Below, one piece after another: positions 1-7,650 of a stretch of DNA of 52,440 nt. This DNA comes from an uncultured Nocardioidaceae bacterium (GTDB taxonomy: Bacteria > Actinomycetota > Actinomycetes > Propionibacteriales > Nocardioidaceae). The notes under the pieces are model-generated. The model made no database searches. It was not told the DNA's origin and worked only from the letters and a program-made list of their open reading frames with translations. The translations under genes were made by a program, and so were the position numbers. The number at the start of each line of letters is the position of its first letter. Positions within the stretch are counted from its first letter, which is position 1. Location of the stretch: positions 1-52,440 of the forward strand of contig CADCUJ010000008.1 of the NCBI GenBank assembly GCA_902805855.1, written 5' to 3'.

Positions 1-609
1 GGGATCAACCCCAACGACGGAGCCCCGTTGGCAACCGCCTTCGATGCTGTCGGAGTCGAGTGGATGGGAAACTTGGTCTCGATCGGCGCCTGCATCGGGC
101 TGATCGTCGTTGCCATGATCCTGATGCTCGGCCAGACCCGAGTTGCTTTCGCCATGGGGCGAGATGGGCTCTTGCCGCGACAGGTGTCGAAGGTGCACCC
201 GCGCTTCGGCACCCCGTACGTGATCACGGCAATCACTGGAGTCACCGTTGCGGCCATCGCCGGCTTCGTGCCTTTGGAGACACTGGTGGAGCTGGTGAAC
301 ATCGGCACGCTGTTCGCGTTCATCCTGGTCAGCGTCGGGGTGCTCGTGTTGCGCCGGACCCGCTCGGACCTGCCGCGCGCCTTCCGGGTGCCCGCGGCGC
401 CGTTGGTGGCGGGCTTGGCAGTCCTGCTGTGCCTCTACCTGATGCTCACCCTTCCCGGAGACACCTGGATCCGGTTCTTGATCTGGATGGCCATCGGGTT
501 GGTCGTGTACTTCGGCTACGGCCACCGCAAGAGCCGTCTCGGCGAGGCTTCTCCGGATGGGCCGAGCGGGCCGAGCGAGCCGGACACGTCGGAGAAGATG
601 CGCCACTGA
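1..609 (+). CDS. Amino-acid permease of the APC superfamily, C-terminal part (5' end outside window)
   Basis: The reading frame is open from the first base, so the N-terminal half lies upstream of the window. The visible 202 residues start in a loop and contain about five hydrophobic segments: IGACIGLIVVAMILMLGQ, a pair around VITAITGVTVAAIAGFV and IGTLFAFILVSVGVLVL, and a final pair before a charged tail rich in Ser/Pro/Gly. The stretch GQTRVAFAMGRDGLLP followed by HPRFGTPY is typical of cationic amino-acid transporters of the APC superfamily (CAT type), which import basic amino acids across the cytoplasmic membrane. Substrate cannot be fixed from the C-terminus alone. It is followed by 90 bp holding the promoter of the next gene. 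Confidence 0.85.
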   Translation, partial: GINPNDGAPLATAFDAVGVEWMGNLVSIGACIGLIVVAMILMLGQTRVAFAMGRDGLLPRQVSKVHPRFGTPYVITAITGVTVAAIAGFVPLETLVELVNIGTLFAFILVSVGVLVLRRTRSDLPRAFRVPAAPLVAGLAVLLCLYLMLTLPGDTWIRFLIWMAIGLVVYFGYGHRKSRLGEASPDGPSGPSEPDTSEKMRH

Positions 610-687
610 CGCGGACGTCCCGGCTCCGTGGTGGACCGGGCCGGACCACCTCGGCGACCTCGCTCCTGTGGCCCTCCCGTTCCGCCA

Positions 688-693
688 TAGGGT
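688..693 (+). promoter_or_regulatory. -10 box (TAGGGT) for a probably leaderless PAC2 mRNA
   Basis: TAGGGT ends 6 nt before the ATG at 700, so transcription would begin at or next to the start codon. The AGGGG between box and ATG could alternatively act as a very close ribosome binding site. No clear -35 is seen. Confidence 0.55.
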
Positions 694-699
694 AGGGGC

Positions 700-1647
700 A
701 TGGCTGAGACGGGGCGGTTCGTGCACATCGTCGACGACGTGCCCGAGCTGCGAGAGCGCGGAGACGAGGCGCCGGCGCCGTACCTGATCCACCAGCTGGA
801 CGGCTTCCTGGACGCCGGGAACGCCGCGAACCTGGCCGCCAAGCACCTCCTGGAACAGTCTCCAGGGCGCGTGGTGGCCAGCTTCGAGGTCGACGACTTT
901 TACGACTACCGGGCACGTCGCCCGCCGATGACCTTCACCGAGAACCACTACGAGTCCTACGAGGCTCCGCGCCTCGTCGTCCGGCTGAGCCACGACGCCG
1001 AGGGCACGCCGTACCTGCTGCTGCACGGCCCCGAGCCGGACACGCACTGGGAGACGTTCGCCCGGGCGGTCCGCCTGGTCATCGAGCACTTCGGCGTCGA
1101 GCTCACCTTGTCCATGGGCGCCGTGCCGATGGCGGTGCCGCACACCCGGCCGGTGATGCTCACCAACCACGCCACCTCTGCGGAGCTGCTCGTCTCGGAG
1201 AACATCTGGAAGGGACAGATCAGGATCCCGACCAGCGCGCAGTCGCTGCTCGAGCTCCGCCTCGGAGAGTGGGGACACGACGCCATGGGCTTCGTCGCGC
1301 ACATCCCGCACTACGTCGCACAGCTCGACTACCCGCTGGCTGGGCTCTCGCTGATCGAGGCCGTGGCCAGGGTGACCGGGCTGCAGTGGGCGAGCCTGGA
1401 GGACCTTCGCTCGGCCGGCGAGGCGAAGCTGGCCGAGATCTCCGCGCAGATCGAGGACTCCAGCGAGGTGCGCGAGGTGGTGGCCGGCCTCGAGCAGCAG
1501 TACGACGCCTTCCAGCGCGCCGAGGAAGGACGCGAGTCGACGCTGCCGCTCGCCGAGGAACAGGACCTGCCGACGGGTGAGGAGCTCGGCGCGGAGTTCG
1601 AGCGCTTCCTGGCCGGCCTGGACCGTCCCGACCGCCCCGAGGAGTAG
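700..1647 (+). CDS. PAC2 family protein (proteasome assembly chaperone-like)
   Basis: A 315-residue protein with the features of the actinobacterial PAC2 family: an N-terminal block with PYLIHQLDGFLDAGNAANLA, central strands around LLLHGPEPDTHWETF and a G-A-V-P-M-A-V-P-H-T-R-P segment, then a long acidic C-terminal helix region (roughly residues 240-310). PAC2 domains are related to eukaryotic 20S proteasome assembly chaperones; the bacterial function is unsettled. No signal peptide or membrane segment, so cytosolic. The ATG at 700 sits 6 nt after a TAGGGT box. The thioesterase gene starts 2 nt after its stop, so the two are probably cotranscribed. Confidence 0.85.
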   Translation: MAETGRFVHIVDDVPELRERGDEAPAPYLIHQLDGFLDAGNAANLAAKHLLEQSPGRVVASFEVDDFYDYRARRPPMTFTENHYESYEAPRLVVRLSHDAEGTPYLLLHGPEPDTHWETFARAVRLVIEHFGVELTLSMGAVPMAVPHTRPVMLTNHATSAELLVSENIWKGQIRIPTSAQSLLELRLGEWGHDAMGFVAHIPHYVAQLDYPLAGLSLIEAVARVTGLQWASLEDLRSAGEAKLAEISAQIEDSSEVREVVAGLEQQYDAFQRAEEGRESTLPLAEEQDLPTGEELGAEFERFLAGLDRPDRPEE

Positions 1648-1649
1648 GG

Positions 1650-2534
1650 GTGCCCACCTCCGTCGGGGAGCTCATCGAGCTGCTCGACCTCGAAGCCATC
1701 GACGTCAACCTGTTCCGTGGCACCCAGCCGGACACTCGGCTGCAACGGGTGTTCGGCGGGCAGGTCGCCGCCCAGGCCCTGGTTGCGGGGGCGCGCACGG
1801 TCGCCGACCCGCTCGTGGTGCACTCGCTGCACAGCTACTTCCTGCGGCCGGGGGACACCGCGGTGCCGATCGTCTACGACGTGGAGCGCATCCGGGACGG
1901 ACGGTCGTTCTCCGCCCGCAGGATCGCCGCCCGACAGCACGGCCGTGCGATCTACTACATGACAGCCAGTTTCCAGGTGCCCGAGGACGGCCTGGACCAC
2001 CAGGACGTCATGCCGGTGGTGTCGGCACCCGAGGACTCGCTCGACCTCAGCGAGCTGTTCCGCAGCCGGTCGCTGGGCAGCGTCGCGGAGTGGCTGCGGG
2101 AGTGGGCTGTGCTGGAGCTGCGGTACGTCGGGGACACCCGACCCGGCGGCGGCATCCCGTCCAGCGACCATCCCTCGCAGTCCCGGTTGTGGATCCGGGT
2201 CAGCCCCTCGCCCGGATCAGACGGCTCGGGCAAGCTCGGTGACGAGCGGTTGCTGCACCAGGCCGCCTTCACCTACGCCAGCGACATGACCTTGCTGGGC
2301 ACCGCCTTGGTGCCGCACGGTCTGCACATCGGCCACCCGAAGCTGCAGTCGGCCTCTTTGGACCACACCATCTGGTTCCACCGGCCGTTCCGCGCCGACG
2401 AGTGGCTGCTCTACGACCAGGTGTCCCCGTCGGCGTCCGGTGGACGAGGCCTGGCGATCGGCCGGCTGTTCACCCTCGACGGTGTCCTGGTCGCCTCGGT
2501 CGCCCAAGAGGGTCTGATCCGGCTCCGCTCCTGA
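1650..2534 (+). CDS. tesB: Acyl-CoA thioesterase II (TesB-like, double hotdog)
   Basis: This 294-residue protein hydrolyses fatty acyl-CoA to free acid and CoA. Both hotdog halves are visible: the first contains RVFGGQVAAQAL (residues about 31-42) and the second contains ASDMTLLGT, SLDHTIWFHRPF and the terminal AQEGLIR. In characterised TesB enzymes Asp, Thr and Gln in these last three segments form the oxyanion/catalytic network, and all three positions are present. The GTG start is preceded by GAGGAG inside the end of the PAC2 gene, with 2 nt between the genes. Length matches the family. It may buffer acyl-CoA pools or release acids during beta-oxidation. Confidence 0.92.
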   Translation: MPTSVGELIELLDLEAIDVNLFRGTQPDTRLQRVFGGQVAAQALVAGARTVADPLVVHSLHSYFLRPGDTAVPIVYDVERIRDGRSFSARRIAARQHGRAIYYMTASFQVPEDGLDHQDVMPVVSAPEDSLDLSELFRSRSLGSVAEWLREWAVLELRYVGDTRPGGGIPSSDHPSQSRLWIRVSPSPGSDGSGKLGDERLLHQAAFTYASDMTLLGTALVPHGLHIGHPKLQSASLDHTIWFHRPFRADEWLLYDQVSPSASGGRGLAIGRLFTLDGVLVASVAQEGLIRLRS

Positions 2535-2636
2535 CTCGCGCCTCGCAGCGTCGAGCGTCGCCCGAGCAGGCGTGCGGCCGTCGCTACCACTGAATCGCAC
2601 CAAAACGGTGACAGACGCGCCGGCGCTCGGTTACGG

Positions 2637-2666
2637 TTGAGCGTCTTGTGGCGCAGTTGTCACTAT
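2637..2666 (+). promoter_or_regulatory. Possible promoter of the M23 peptidase gene
   Basis: TTGAGC (2637-2642) and CACTAT (2661-2666) are spaced by 18 nt. Nearby there is a short direct repeat of GCAGTTGT (2652 and 2670). The remaining gap from 2535 shows nothing else convincing; I looked for a ydaO-type riboswitch, known ahead of some actinobacterial wall hydrolases, and do not see one. Confidence 0.3.
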
Positions 2667-2724
2667 GGGGCAGTTGTGGTCCCTGGTGCCTGTGTCGCAC
2701 TCCGGCTCGAAGGGAACCCTCGGG

Positions 2725-3918
2725 ATGCGTCTCTCACGCCTGGTCGCCGCGGCTTGTCCACCTGCTCTGGTCCTGGGGGTCCTGGGCGCCGGGCCCGCGG
2801 CCGCCGCGCCCGCGCCGGACTGGGAATCGCCCTTCCCGTGTGGGCAGCAGTGGGTCGGGTCCACGCGGTCGAGCCACTCACCGAGCTACTACTCGGTCGA
2901 CTTCAACCGTCCCGACGACCTGGAGGATCTGGTGACCGCGACGGCGCCGGGAGTGGTCACCCGGGTGGCCAACACCGGTTCCACCAGCTACGGGCAGTAC
3001 ATCATCGTCGACCACGGCGACGGCTACAACAGCCTCTACGCGCACATGCACGCCCAGTACGTCACCACCGGACAGCGCGTCGACCAGGGCCACGTGCTCG
3101 GGCTGGTCGGCTCCTCCGGCGGGTCGACCGGGCCGCACCTGCACTTCGAGGAGAAGCTGTGGAGCCAGGTGCAGCGGCCCTACTTCCACCAGAGCGCCTA
3201 CAGCTTCGGCTCGACGCTCACCTCTCGCAACTGCCCCGACGTGCCGCTGGCCGGCAACTTCAACGGCTCTGGTGGCGACGAGTGGGCGGTCTACCGGCGC
3301 GCACCCGGGAACGGGGTCTTCCGGATCTACCGCGAGGGCGCCAAGCCGCTGCGGATCACCTTGGGCTACGGCGCCGACACCCCGGTCGTCGGCGACTGGG
3401 ACGGGAACGGGAAGACCGACGTCGGTGTCCGGCGGCCCGGCCTGAAGGAGTGGATGCTGCGCACCTCGGACGGCCGCGTGCGCAAGTTCACCTACGGATG
3501 GCGCAGCGACGTGCCGGTCACCGGCGACTGGGACGGGGACGGGACCACCGAGGTCGGCGTGTGGCGCCCCTCGACAGCCACGTTCCGGCTGAGGGTGTCG
3601 GCTGGCGACGTCCGCGTCACCAAGCTGGGCAGCGTCGGCTCGCTCCCGGTCACCGGTGACTGGAACGGCGACGGGATGAGCGACATCGGCGTGTACAACC
3701 CGGGCAGCCGGCAGTTCACCATCCGGAACCGGCCGATCGGCGCGGCTCCACGGACCTACACCTTCGGCAAGAGTCGCGACATTCCTGTGCCCGGTGACTG
3801 GGACGGCAACGGCCGGACGAACCTGGCCACCTGGTCCCCGGCGACGGCGACCTACGCCATGCGCAGCCCCGGTGGCACGGTGACGACGAAGAAGTTCGGA
3901 CTCGAGCGGATCAGGTAG
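2725..3918 (+). CDS. Secreted M23-family metallopeptidase with C-terminal FG-GAP/VCBS-like repeats
   Basis: I start it at ATG 2725, because this gives a clean Sec signal peptide (MRLSRLVAAA, hydrophobic core, then AAAAPAPD) preceded by GAAGGGA; an in-frame ATG at 2665 would place it inside a longer, charged leader. The LytM/M23 domain covers about residues 35-155, with the zinc-site elements SVDFNRP, the glycine-rich VDHGDGYNSLYAHM and the hallmark HLHFE. M23 enzymes cut peptide crosslinks of peptidoglycan. Residues about 170-395 hold five repeats of about 45 residues, several with GDWDGNGKTD-type loops that match calcium-binding DxDxNxxxD sites. They probably form a propeller-like or wall-binding module. 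The gene ends tail-to-tail, 8 bp overlapping, with the hydratase gene. Confidence 0.88.
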   Translation: MRLSRLVAAACPPALVLGVLGAGPAAAAPAPDWESPFPCGQQWVGSTRSSHSPSYYSVDFNRPDDLEDLVTATAPGVVTRVANTGSTSYGQYIIVDHGDGYNSLYAHMHAQYVTTGQRVDQGHVLGLVGSSGGSTGPHLHFEEKLWSQVQRPYFHQSAYSFGSTLTSRNCPDVPLAGNFNGSGGDEWAVYRRAPGNGVFRIYREGAKPLRITLGYGADTPVVGDWDGNGKTDVGVRRPGLKEWMLRTSDGRVRKFTYGWRSDVPVTGDWDGDGTTEVGVWRPSTATFRLRVSAGDVRVTKLGSVGSLPVTGDWNGDGMSDIGVYNPGSRQFTIRNRPIGAAPRTYTFGKSRDIPVPGDWDGNGRTNLATWSPATATYAMRSPGGTVTTKKFGLERIR

Positions 3919-4852
3919 TGGGGCTCGTGGTGCGGCCGAGGACGTGTGGCGCACCGGACTTCGGGTCGGTCATCGAGAACGCGTAGTCCCGATACGAGAC
4001 GTCGCCGGCTGCCCCGACGCTGGGCACGGCCTGGGAGCCGAAGCCGACGCGTCCCGGCAGCAGGATCGGCTTCTTGAACGCGACCTCGACGGTCACGGCG
4101 TCCGGCAGCCGGCCCTCGAGGGCAGCAAGACATCTCGCCTTGCTCCACATGCCGTGCGCGATCTGACGTGGAAAACCGAACGCCTTCGCGGCCAGCCTGT
4201 AGAGATGGATCGGGTTCCGGTCGCCCGATGCCGCGGCGTACCGGCGTCCGAGGTCGCCGGACAGCTTCCACTCGGTGCCGGAAGCAGTGACCTCCTCGAA
4301 GGTCCGCCCGGTGTCGGCCGCGCTACCGGTGGGCCGCCCGCGGCGCAGGAACGTCGACGTCTCGTGCCACACCAGCTCGCCACCGGAGTGCACGTCGGTG
4401 ACCACGTCGAAGGCCTGCCCCTTCGGATGGGCGCGCAGGTCCTCAGCCCGCACGCCGACCTGCAGGTTCTCGTCCGGTGAGAGCACGCGGTGGGCGGTGA
4501 TCGTGTTCTCGACGTGCACCAGGCCGAGGACCGGGAACGGAAACCGGGTGTCGGTCATCAGCCGCATGTGCAGCGGGAAGGCGAGCAGATGAGGATAGGT
4601 CAGCGGGAGGCTCCGCCCGACCCGGAAACCGCAGACCCGCGAGTAGGCGATCAGGTGGGAACGGTCGACGGGTACGTCGTGCCGGACCAGGGTCAGCTGC
4701 GGTAGGGCGGCACCGGTCTTGCGGACCCCGGGGATCCGCGCGGCGCCGGGCAGCGACGGCAGAGCCGCCTTCAGGTAGAGCGGCAAGGCTGGCGGGGCTC
4801 CGCTGACCTCGCGTGTCGTGCCCGAGGTCGTGTCCTGCTTCGCTCCCACCAT
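3911..4852 (-). CDS. htdX: MaoC-like 3-hydroxyacyl-thioester dehydratase (HtdX type)
   Basis: A 313-residue two-hotdog enzyme that dehydrates 3-hydroxyacyl thioesters to trans-2-enoyl thioesters. The C-terminal half carries a complete hydratase-2 signature, AAASGDRNPIHLYRLAAKAF followed by GFPRQIAHGM, with the catalytic Asp and His. The N-terminal half is the degenerate hotdog usual for HtdX. I prefer ATG 4852, 2 nt after the fabG4 stop and preceded by GGGGG; an alternative GTG ten codons upstream would overlap fabG4. The order htdX-fabG4 with divergent fadA2 is the same as Rv0241c-Rv0242c-Rv0243 in Mycobacterium tuberculosis, which supports the name. It ends overlapping the M23 gene by 8 bp. 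Confidence 0.87.
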   Translation of the reverse strand: MVGAKQDTTSGTTREVSGAPPALPLYLKAALPSLPGAARIPGVRKTGAALPQLTLVRHDVPVDRSHLIAYSRVCGFRVGRSLPLTYPHLLAFPLHMRLMTDTRFPFPVLGLVHVENTITAHRVLSPDENLQVGVRAEDLRAHPKGQAFDVVTDVHSGGELVWHETSTFLRRGRPTGSAADTGRTFEEVTASGTEWKLSGDLGRRYAAASGDRNPIHLYRLAAKAFGFPRQIAHGMWSKARCLAALEGRLPDAVTVEVAFKKPILLPGRVGFGSQAVPSVGAAGDVSYRDYAFSMTDPKSGAPHVLGRTTSPTT

Positions 4853-4854
4853 GC

Positions 4855-6207
4855 TCAGGCCCCCAGCATCATCTGGCCGCACACCCGCACCAGGTTGCCG
4901 TTAACCGCGCCCGATGCCGGATTGGCGAACCAAGCGATCGTCTCGGCGACGTCGACCGGGAGCCCGCCCTGGGACAGCGAGTTGATCCGCCGGCCCACCT
5001 CTCGGGCGACCACCGGCACGGCGGCGGTCATCTTGGTCTCGATGAATCCCGGGGCTACTGCGTTGACCGTGATCCCTCGGTCGAGGTCGGCTGCGTAGGA
5101 GTCGACCAGGCCGATCACACCTGCCTTGGAGGCGGCGTAGTTGGTCTGGCCGACGTTGCCGGCGATCCCGGCGATCGAGGAGACACCCACGATGCGCCCG
5201 TTCGCGTTGACCAGCTCCTGCTCGAGCAGCTCCGCTGTGATCAGCTCGGGAGCGGTGAGGTTGACCGCGAGCGTCTGCGCCCAACCCTCCCGCCTCATGT
5301 TGGCCAGCTTCTTGTCCCGGGTGATGCCTGCGTTGTGCACGACGACGTCGACTCCGCCGTGCTTGTCCCTGACGTGTCGTGCGATCCGCTGGGGTGCGTC
5401 CTTGGTGGTGATGTCGAGGGCGAGATGGTCCCCGTCGAGCTCGCGCATCAGTGCCTGAAGCTCGCTGGCGGCCGGGGGTACGTCGACGCCCAGGACCGTC
5501 GCGCCGTCGCGGTGCAGCACTCGGGCGATCTCTGCCCCGATGCCACGACTCGCGCCGGTCACCAGGGCGAGCTTGCCGGCCAGCGGCCTGGTCCAGTCGC
5601 CGACGTACTCGGCGCTCGTCGTGCCCGTGCCGACCCGGATCACCTGTCCGTTCACATAGGCCGACTTGGTCGAGAGCAGGAACGCGAGCGTGGACGTGAT
5701 CGCCTTCGTGTCGTCACGGGCCGACGGGGCGGCGTACACGAGCTGGACCGTGGATCCGCGGCCTAGCTCCTTGCCGACGGACCGGGTGAATCCTTCGAGC
5801 GCCCGCTGGGTGACCCGCTCCTGCCTGGACTCGGTCGACTCGGGCGGGGTGCCGACAACCACGACGCGGGCACAGCTCTCCAGGCGACGCATCAGCGGGC
5901 TGAAGAACTGCTGCAGCTGCACGAGCTCAGCCGAGGAGGAGAGACCGGTGGCGTCGAAGACGATGCCCTTGAAGCGCTGTTCGTCGTCGGCGGCGGCGGT
6001 GCTGGTCGTTGCCGCGATGCCGAGCTCGTCGAGCGCGGCGACGACCGTCTTCTCGAGTGCCCCGCCGCCCCCCACGAGCACGGTGCCGTCAACGAGCGGG
6101 TCTCCCACGCGGTACCGCTCCAGCGGGACCGGGTTCGGCAGACCGAGGTTCTTGGCGAGCAGCTGACCCGTCGGCGTGTGGATCAGGGACTGGTACCTAT
6201 CGCGCAT
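4855..6207 (-). CDS. fabG4: High-molecular-weight 3-oxoacyl-thioester reductase (FabG4 type)
   Basis: At 450 residues it is about 200 longer than ordinary FabG and matches the FabG4 subfamily, which has an N-terminal flavodoxin-like domain (residues about 1-200) before the short-chain dehydrogenase domain. The dehydrogenase half has the Rossmann motif VTGASRGIG (about 217), an NAG motif, and the catalytic Ser and Tyr-x-x-x-Lys in VSSIAGIAGNVGQTNYAASK. FabG4 enzymes reduce 3-oxoacyl-CoA with NADH. The start ATG is 9 nt from a TAGTTT hexamer. It is the first gene of an operon with htdX and is divergent from fadA2, so reductase, dehydratase and thiolase together can remodel acyl-CoA chains. Confidence 0.92.
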   Translation of the reverse strand: MRDRYQSLIHTPTGQLLAKNLGLPNPVPLERYRVGDPLVDGTVLVGGGGALEKTVVAALDELGIAATTSTAAADDEQRFKGIVFDATGLSSSAELVQLQQFFSPLMRRLESCARVVVVGTPPESTESRQERVTQRALEGFTRSVGKELGRGSTVQLVYAAPSARDDTKAITSTLAFLLSTKSAYVNGQVIRVGTGTTSAEYVGDWTRPLAGKLALVTGASRGIGAEIARVLHRDGATVLGVDVPPAASELQALMRELDGDHLALDITTKDAPQRIARHVRDKHGGVDVVVHNAGITRDKKLANMRREGWAQTLAVNLTAPELITAELLEQELVNANGRIVGVSSIAGIAGNVGQTNYAASKAGVIGLVDSYAADLDRGITVNAVAPGFIETKMTAAVPVVAREVGRRINSLSQGGLPVDVAETIAWFANPASGAVNGNLVRVCGQMMLGA

Positions 6208-6216
6208 GCCCCCATG

Positions 6217-6222
6217 AAACTA
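6217..6222 (-). promoter_or_regulatory. Candidate -10 box (TAGTTT) of the fabG4-htdX operon
   Basis: On the minus strand TAGTTT ends 9 nt before the fabG4 ATG. The rest of the 144-bp divergent region holds a possible TACGCT -10 for fadA2 (6265-6270), with no strong operator palindrome. Confidence 0.35.
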
Positions 6223-6351
6223 GTCGGGTCACGCCCAGTCCACCTATCGTGACGTGGCACTCACTACGCTCGGTTTCGCTGCCGGCGGGGAAAGGATGGA
6301 GCAGCACAGGCACACACCGGTACCTCTCTGGACACTCGAGGAGCACACTGC

Positions 6352-7632
6352 ATGCAGGCCAACGCCCGTCGCGTCGCGATCATCGGCGGCAACCGGACCC
6401 CCTTCGCGCGGTCGAACAACGCCTACGCCGAGATGTCCAACCAGGACATGCTCACCGCCGCGATCGACGGGCTGGTGACCAGGTACGGTCTCGAGGGCGA
6501 GCGGCTCGGCGAGGTGGTGGCCGGCGCGGTGCTCAAGCACGCACGCGACTTCAACCTCACCCGCGAGTGTGTCCTCGGCTCGCGGCTCGCGCCGGAGACC
6601 CCGGCCCACGACATCCAGCAGGCGTGCGACACCGGTATCCAGGCGGCGGTCACCGTGGCGAACAAGATCGCCCTCGGACAGATCGAGGTCGGCCTCGCCG
6701 GCGGCACCGACACCACCTCCGACGCCCCGATCGCGGTCAACGAGAAGCTGCGCAAGATCCTGCTGGAGGCGAACCGGGCGAAGACGCTGCAGGGTCGGCT
6801 GGCGGCGCTGGCGAAGGTACGCCCGGGGCACCTCGCTCCCGCCGTCCCGCAGAACAGCGAGCCCCGTACCGGCCTGTCGATGGGAGAGTCCGCGGCACTG
6901 ACCGCGGTGGAGTGGGACATCAGCCGTCGCGAGCAGGACGAGATCGCGGTCGCCTCCCACCACAACCTCGCGGCGGCGTACGACCGGGGTCTCCTCGACG
7001 ACCTCGTCACGCCGTTCGGCGGCCTCGACCGGGACCAGAACCTGCGGCCGGACTCGTCGGTGGAGAAGCTGGCGAAGCTCGAGCCGGTCTTCGGCAAGGG
7101 AGAGGCGGCGACGATGACGGCGGCGAACTCGACGCCGCTGACCGACGGCGCCTCGGTGGTCCTGCTCGCCTCGGAGGAGTACGCCGCGGACCGGGGTTGG
7201 GAGGTGCTGGGGTACCTCACCGCGGCCGAGACGGCTGCCGTCGACTACGTGCACGGCGGTGAGGGGCTGCTGATGGCGCCGGCCTACGCCATGGCGCGGA
7301 TGCTCGACCGCGAGGGCCTGGCTCTGCAGGACTTCGACTTCTACGAGATCCACGAGGCGTTCGCCTCGCAGGTGCTCGCCACCTTGCAGGCGTGGGAGGA
7401 CCCGATCTTCTGCAAGGAACGGCTCGGGCTGGACGCTCCGCTCGGGCCGATCGACCGCTCGAAGCTCAACGTCGCGGGCTCGTCGCTGGCCGCCGGGCAC
7501 CCGTTCGCGGCCACCGGTGGGCGGATCCTGGCCACGCTGGCGAAGCTGCTGCACGAGAAGGGCTCGGGCCGCGGGGTGATCTCGATCTGTGCTGCCGGCG
7601 GTCAAGGAGTCACCGCGATCGTCGAGAAGTAG
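6352..7632 (+). CDS. fadA2: Acetyl-CoA acetyltransferase / thiolase (FadA2 type)
   Basis: A 426-residue thiolase that either cleaves 3-oxoacyl-CoA with CoA or condenses two acyl-CoA. The nucleophile Cys lies in QQACDTGIQA (about residue 90), the first catalytic His in YEIHEAFASQ (about 331), the second in AAGHPFAATGGR, and the second Cys in CAAGGQG near the C-terminus. The nucleophile motif is CDTG rather than the CxSG of classical thiolases. The ATG is preceded by GAGGAG with 8 nt spacing. Gene order with fabG4/htdX matches the mycobacterial Rv0241c-Rv0243 locus. It ends 18 nt from the convergent ligase gene, and no terminator is visible there. Confidence 0.92.
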   Translation: MQANARRVAIIGGNRTPFARSNNAYAEMSNQDMLTAAIDGLVTRYGLEGERLGEVVAGAVLKHARDFNLTRECVLGSRLAPETPAHDIQQACDTGIQAAVTVANKIALGQIEVGLAGGTDTTSDAPIAVNEKLRKILLEANRAKTLQGRLAALAKVRPGHLAPAVPQNSEPRTGLSMGESAALTAVEWDISRREQDEIAVASHHNLAAAYDRGLLDDLVTPFGGLDRDQNLRPDSSVEKLAKLEPVFGKGEAATMTAANSTPLTDGASVVLLASEEYAADRGWEVLGYLTAAETAAVDYVHGGEGLLMAPAYAMARMLDREGLALQDFDFYEIHEAFASQVLATLQAWEDPIFCKERLGLDAPLGPIDRSKLNVAGSSLAAGHPFAATGGRILATLAKLLHEKGSGRGVISICAAGGQGVTAIVEK

Positions 7633-7650
7633 GCCGTCCTCGGGCGGTCG

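Noticed and set aside
2535-2724. ydaO (c-di-AMP) riboswitch ahead of the M23 peptidase
   Set aside because: The conserved core elements are not visible, and the gap is short of the usual aptamer structure.
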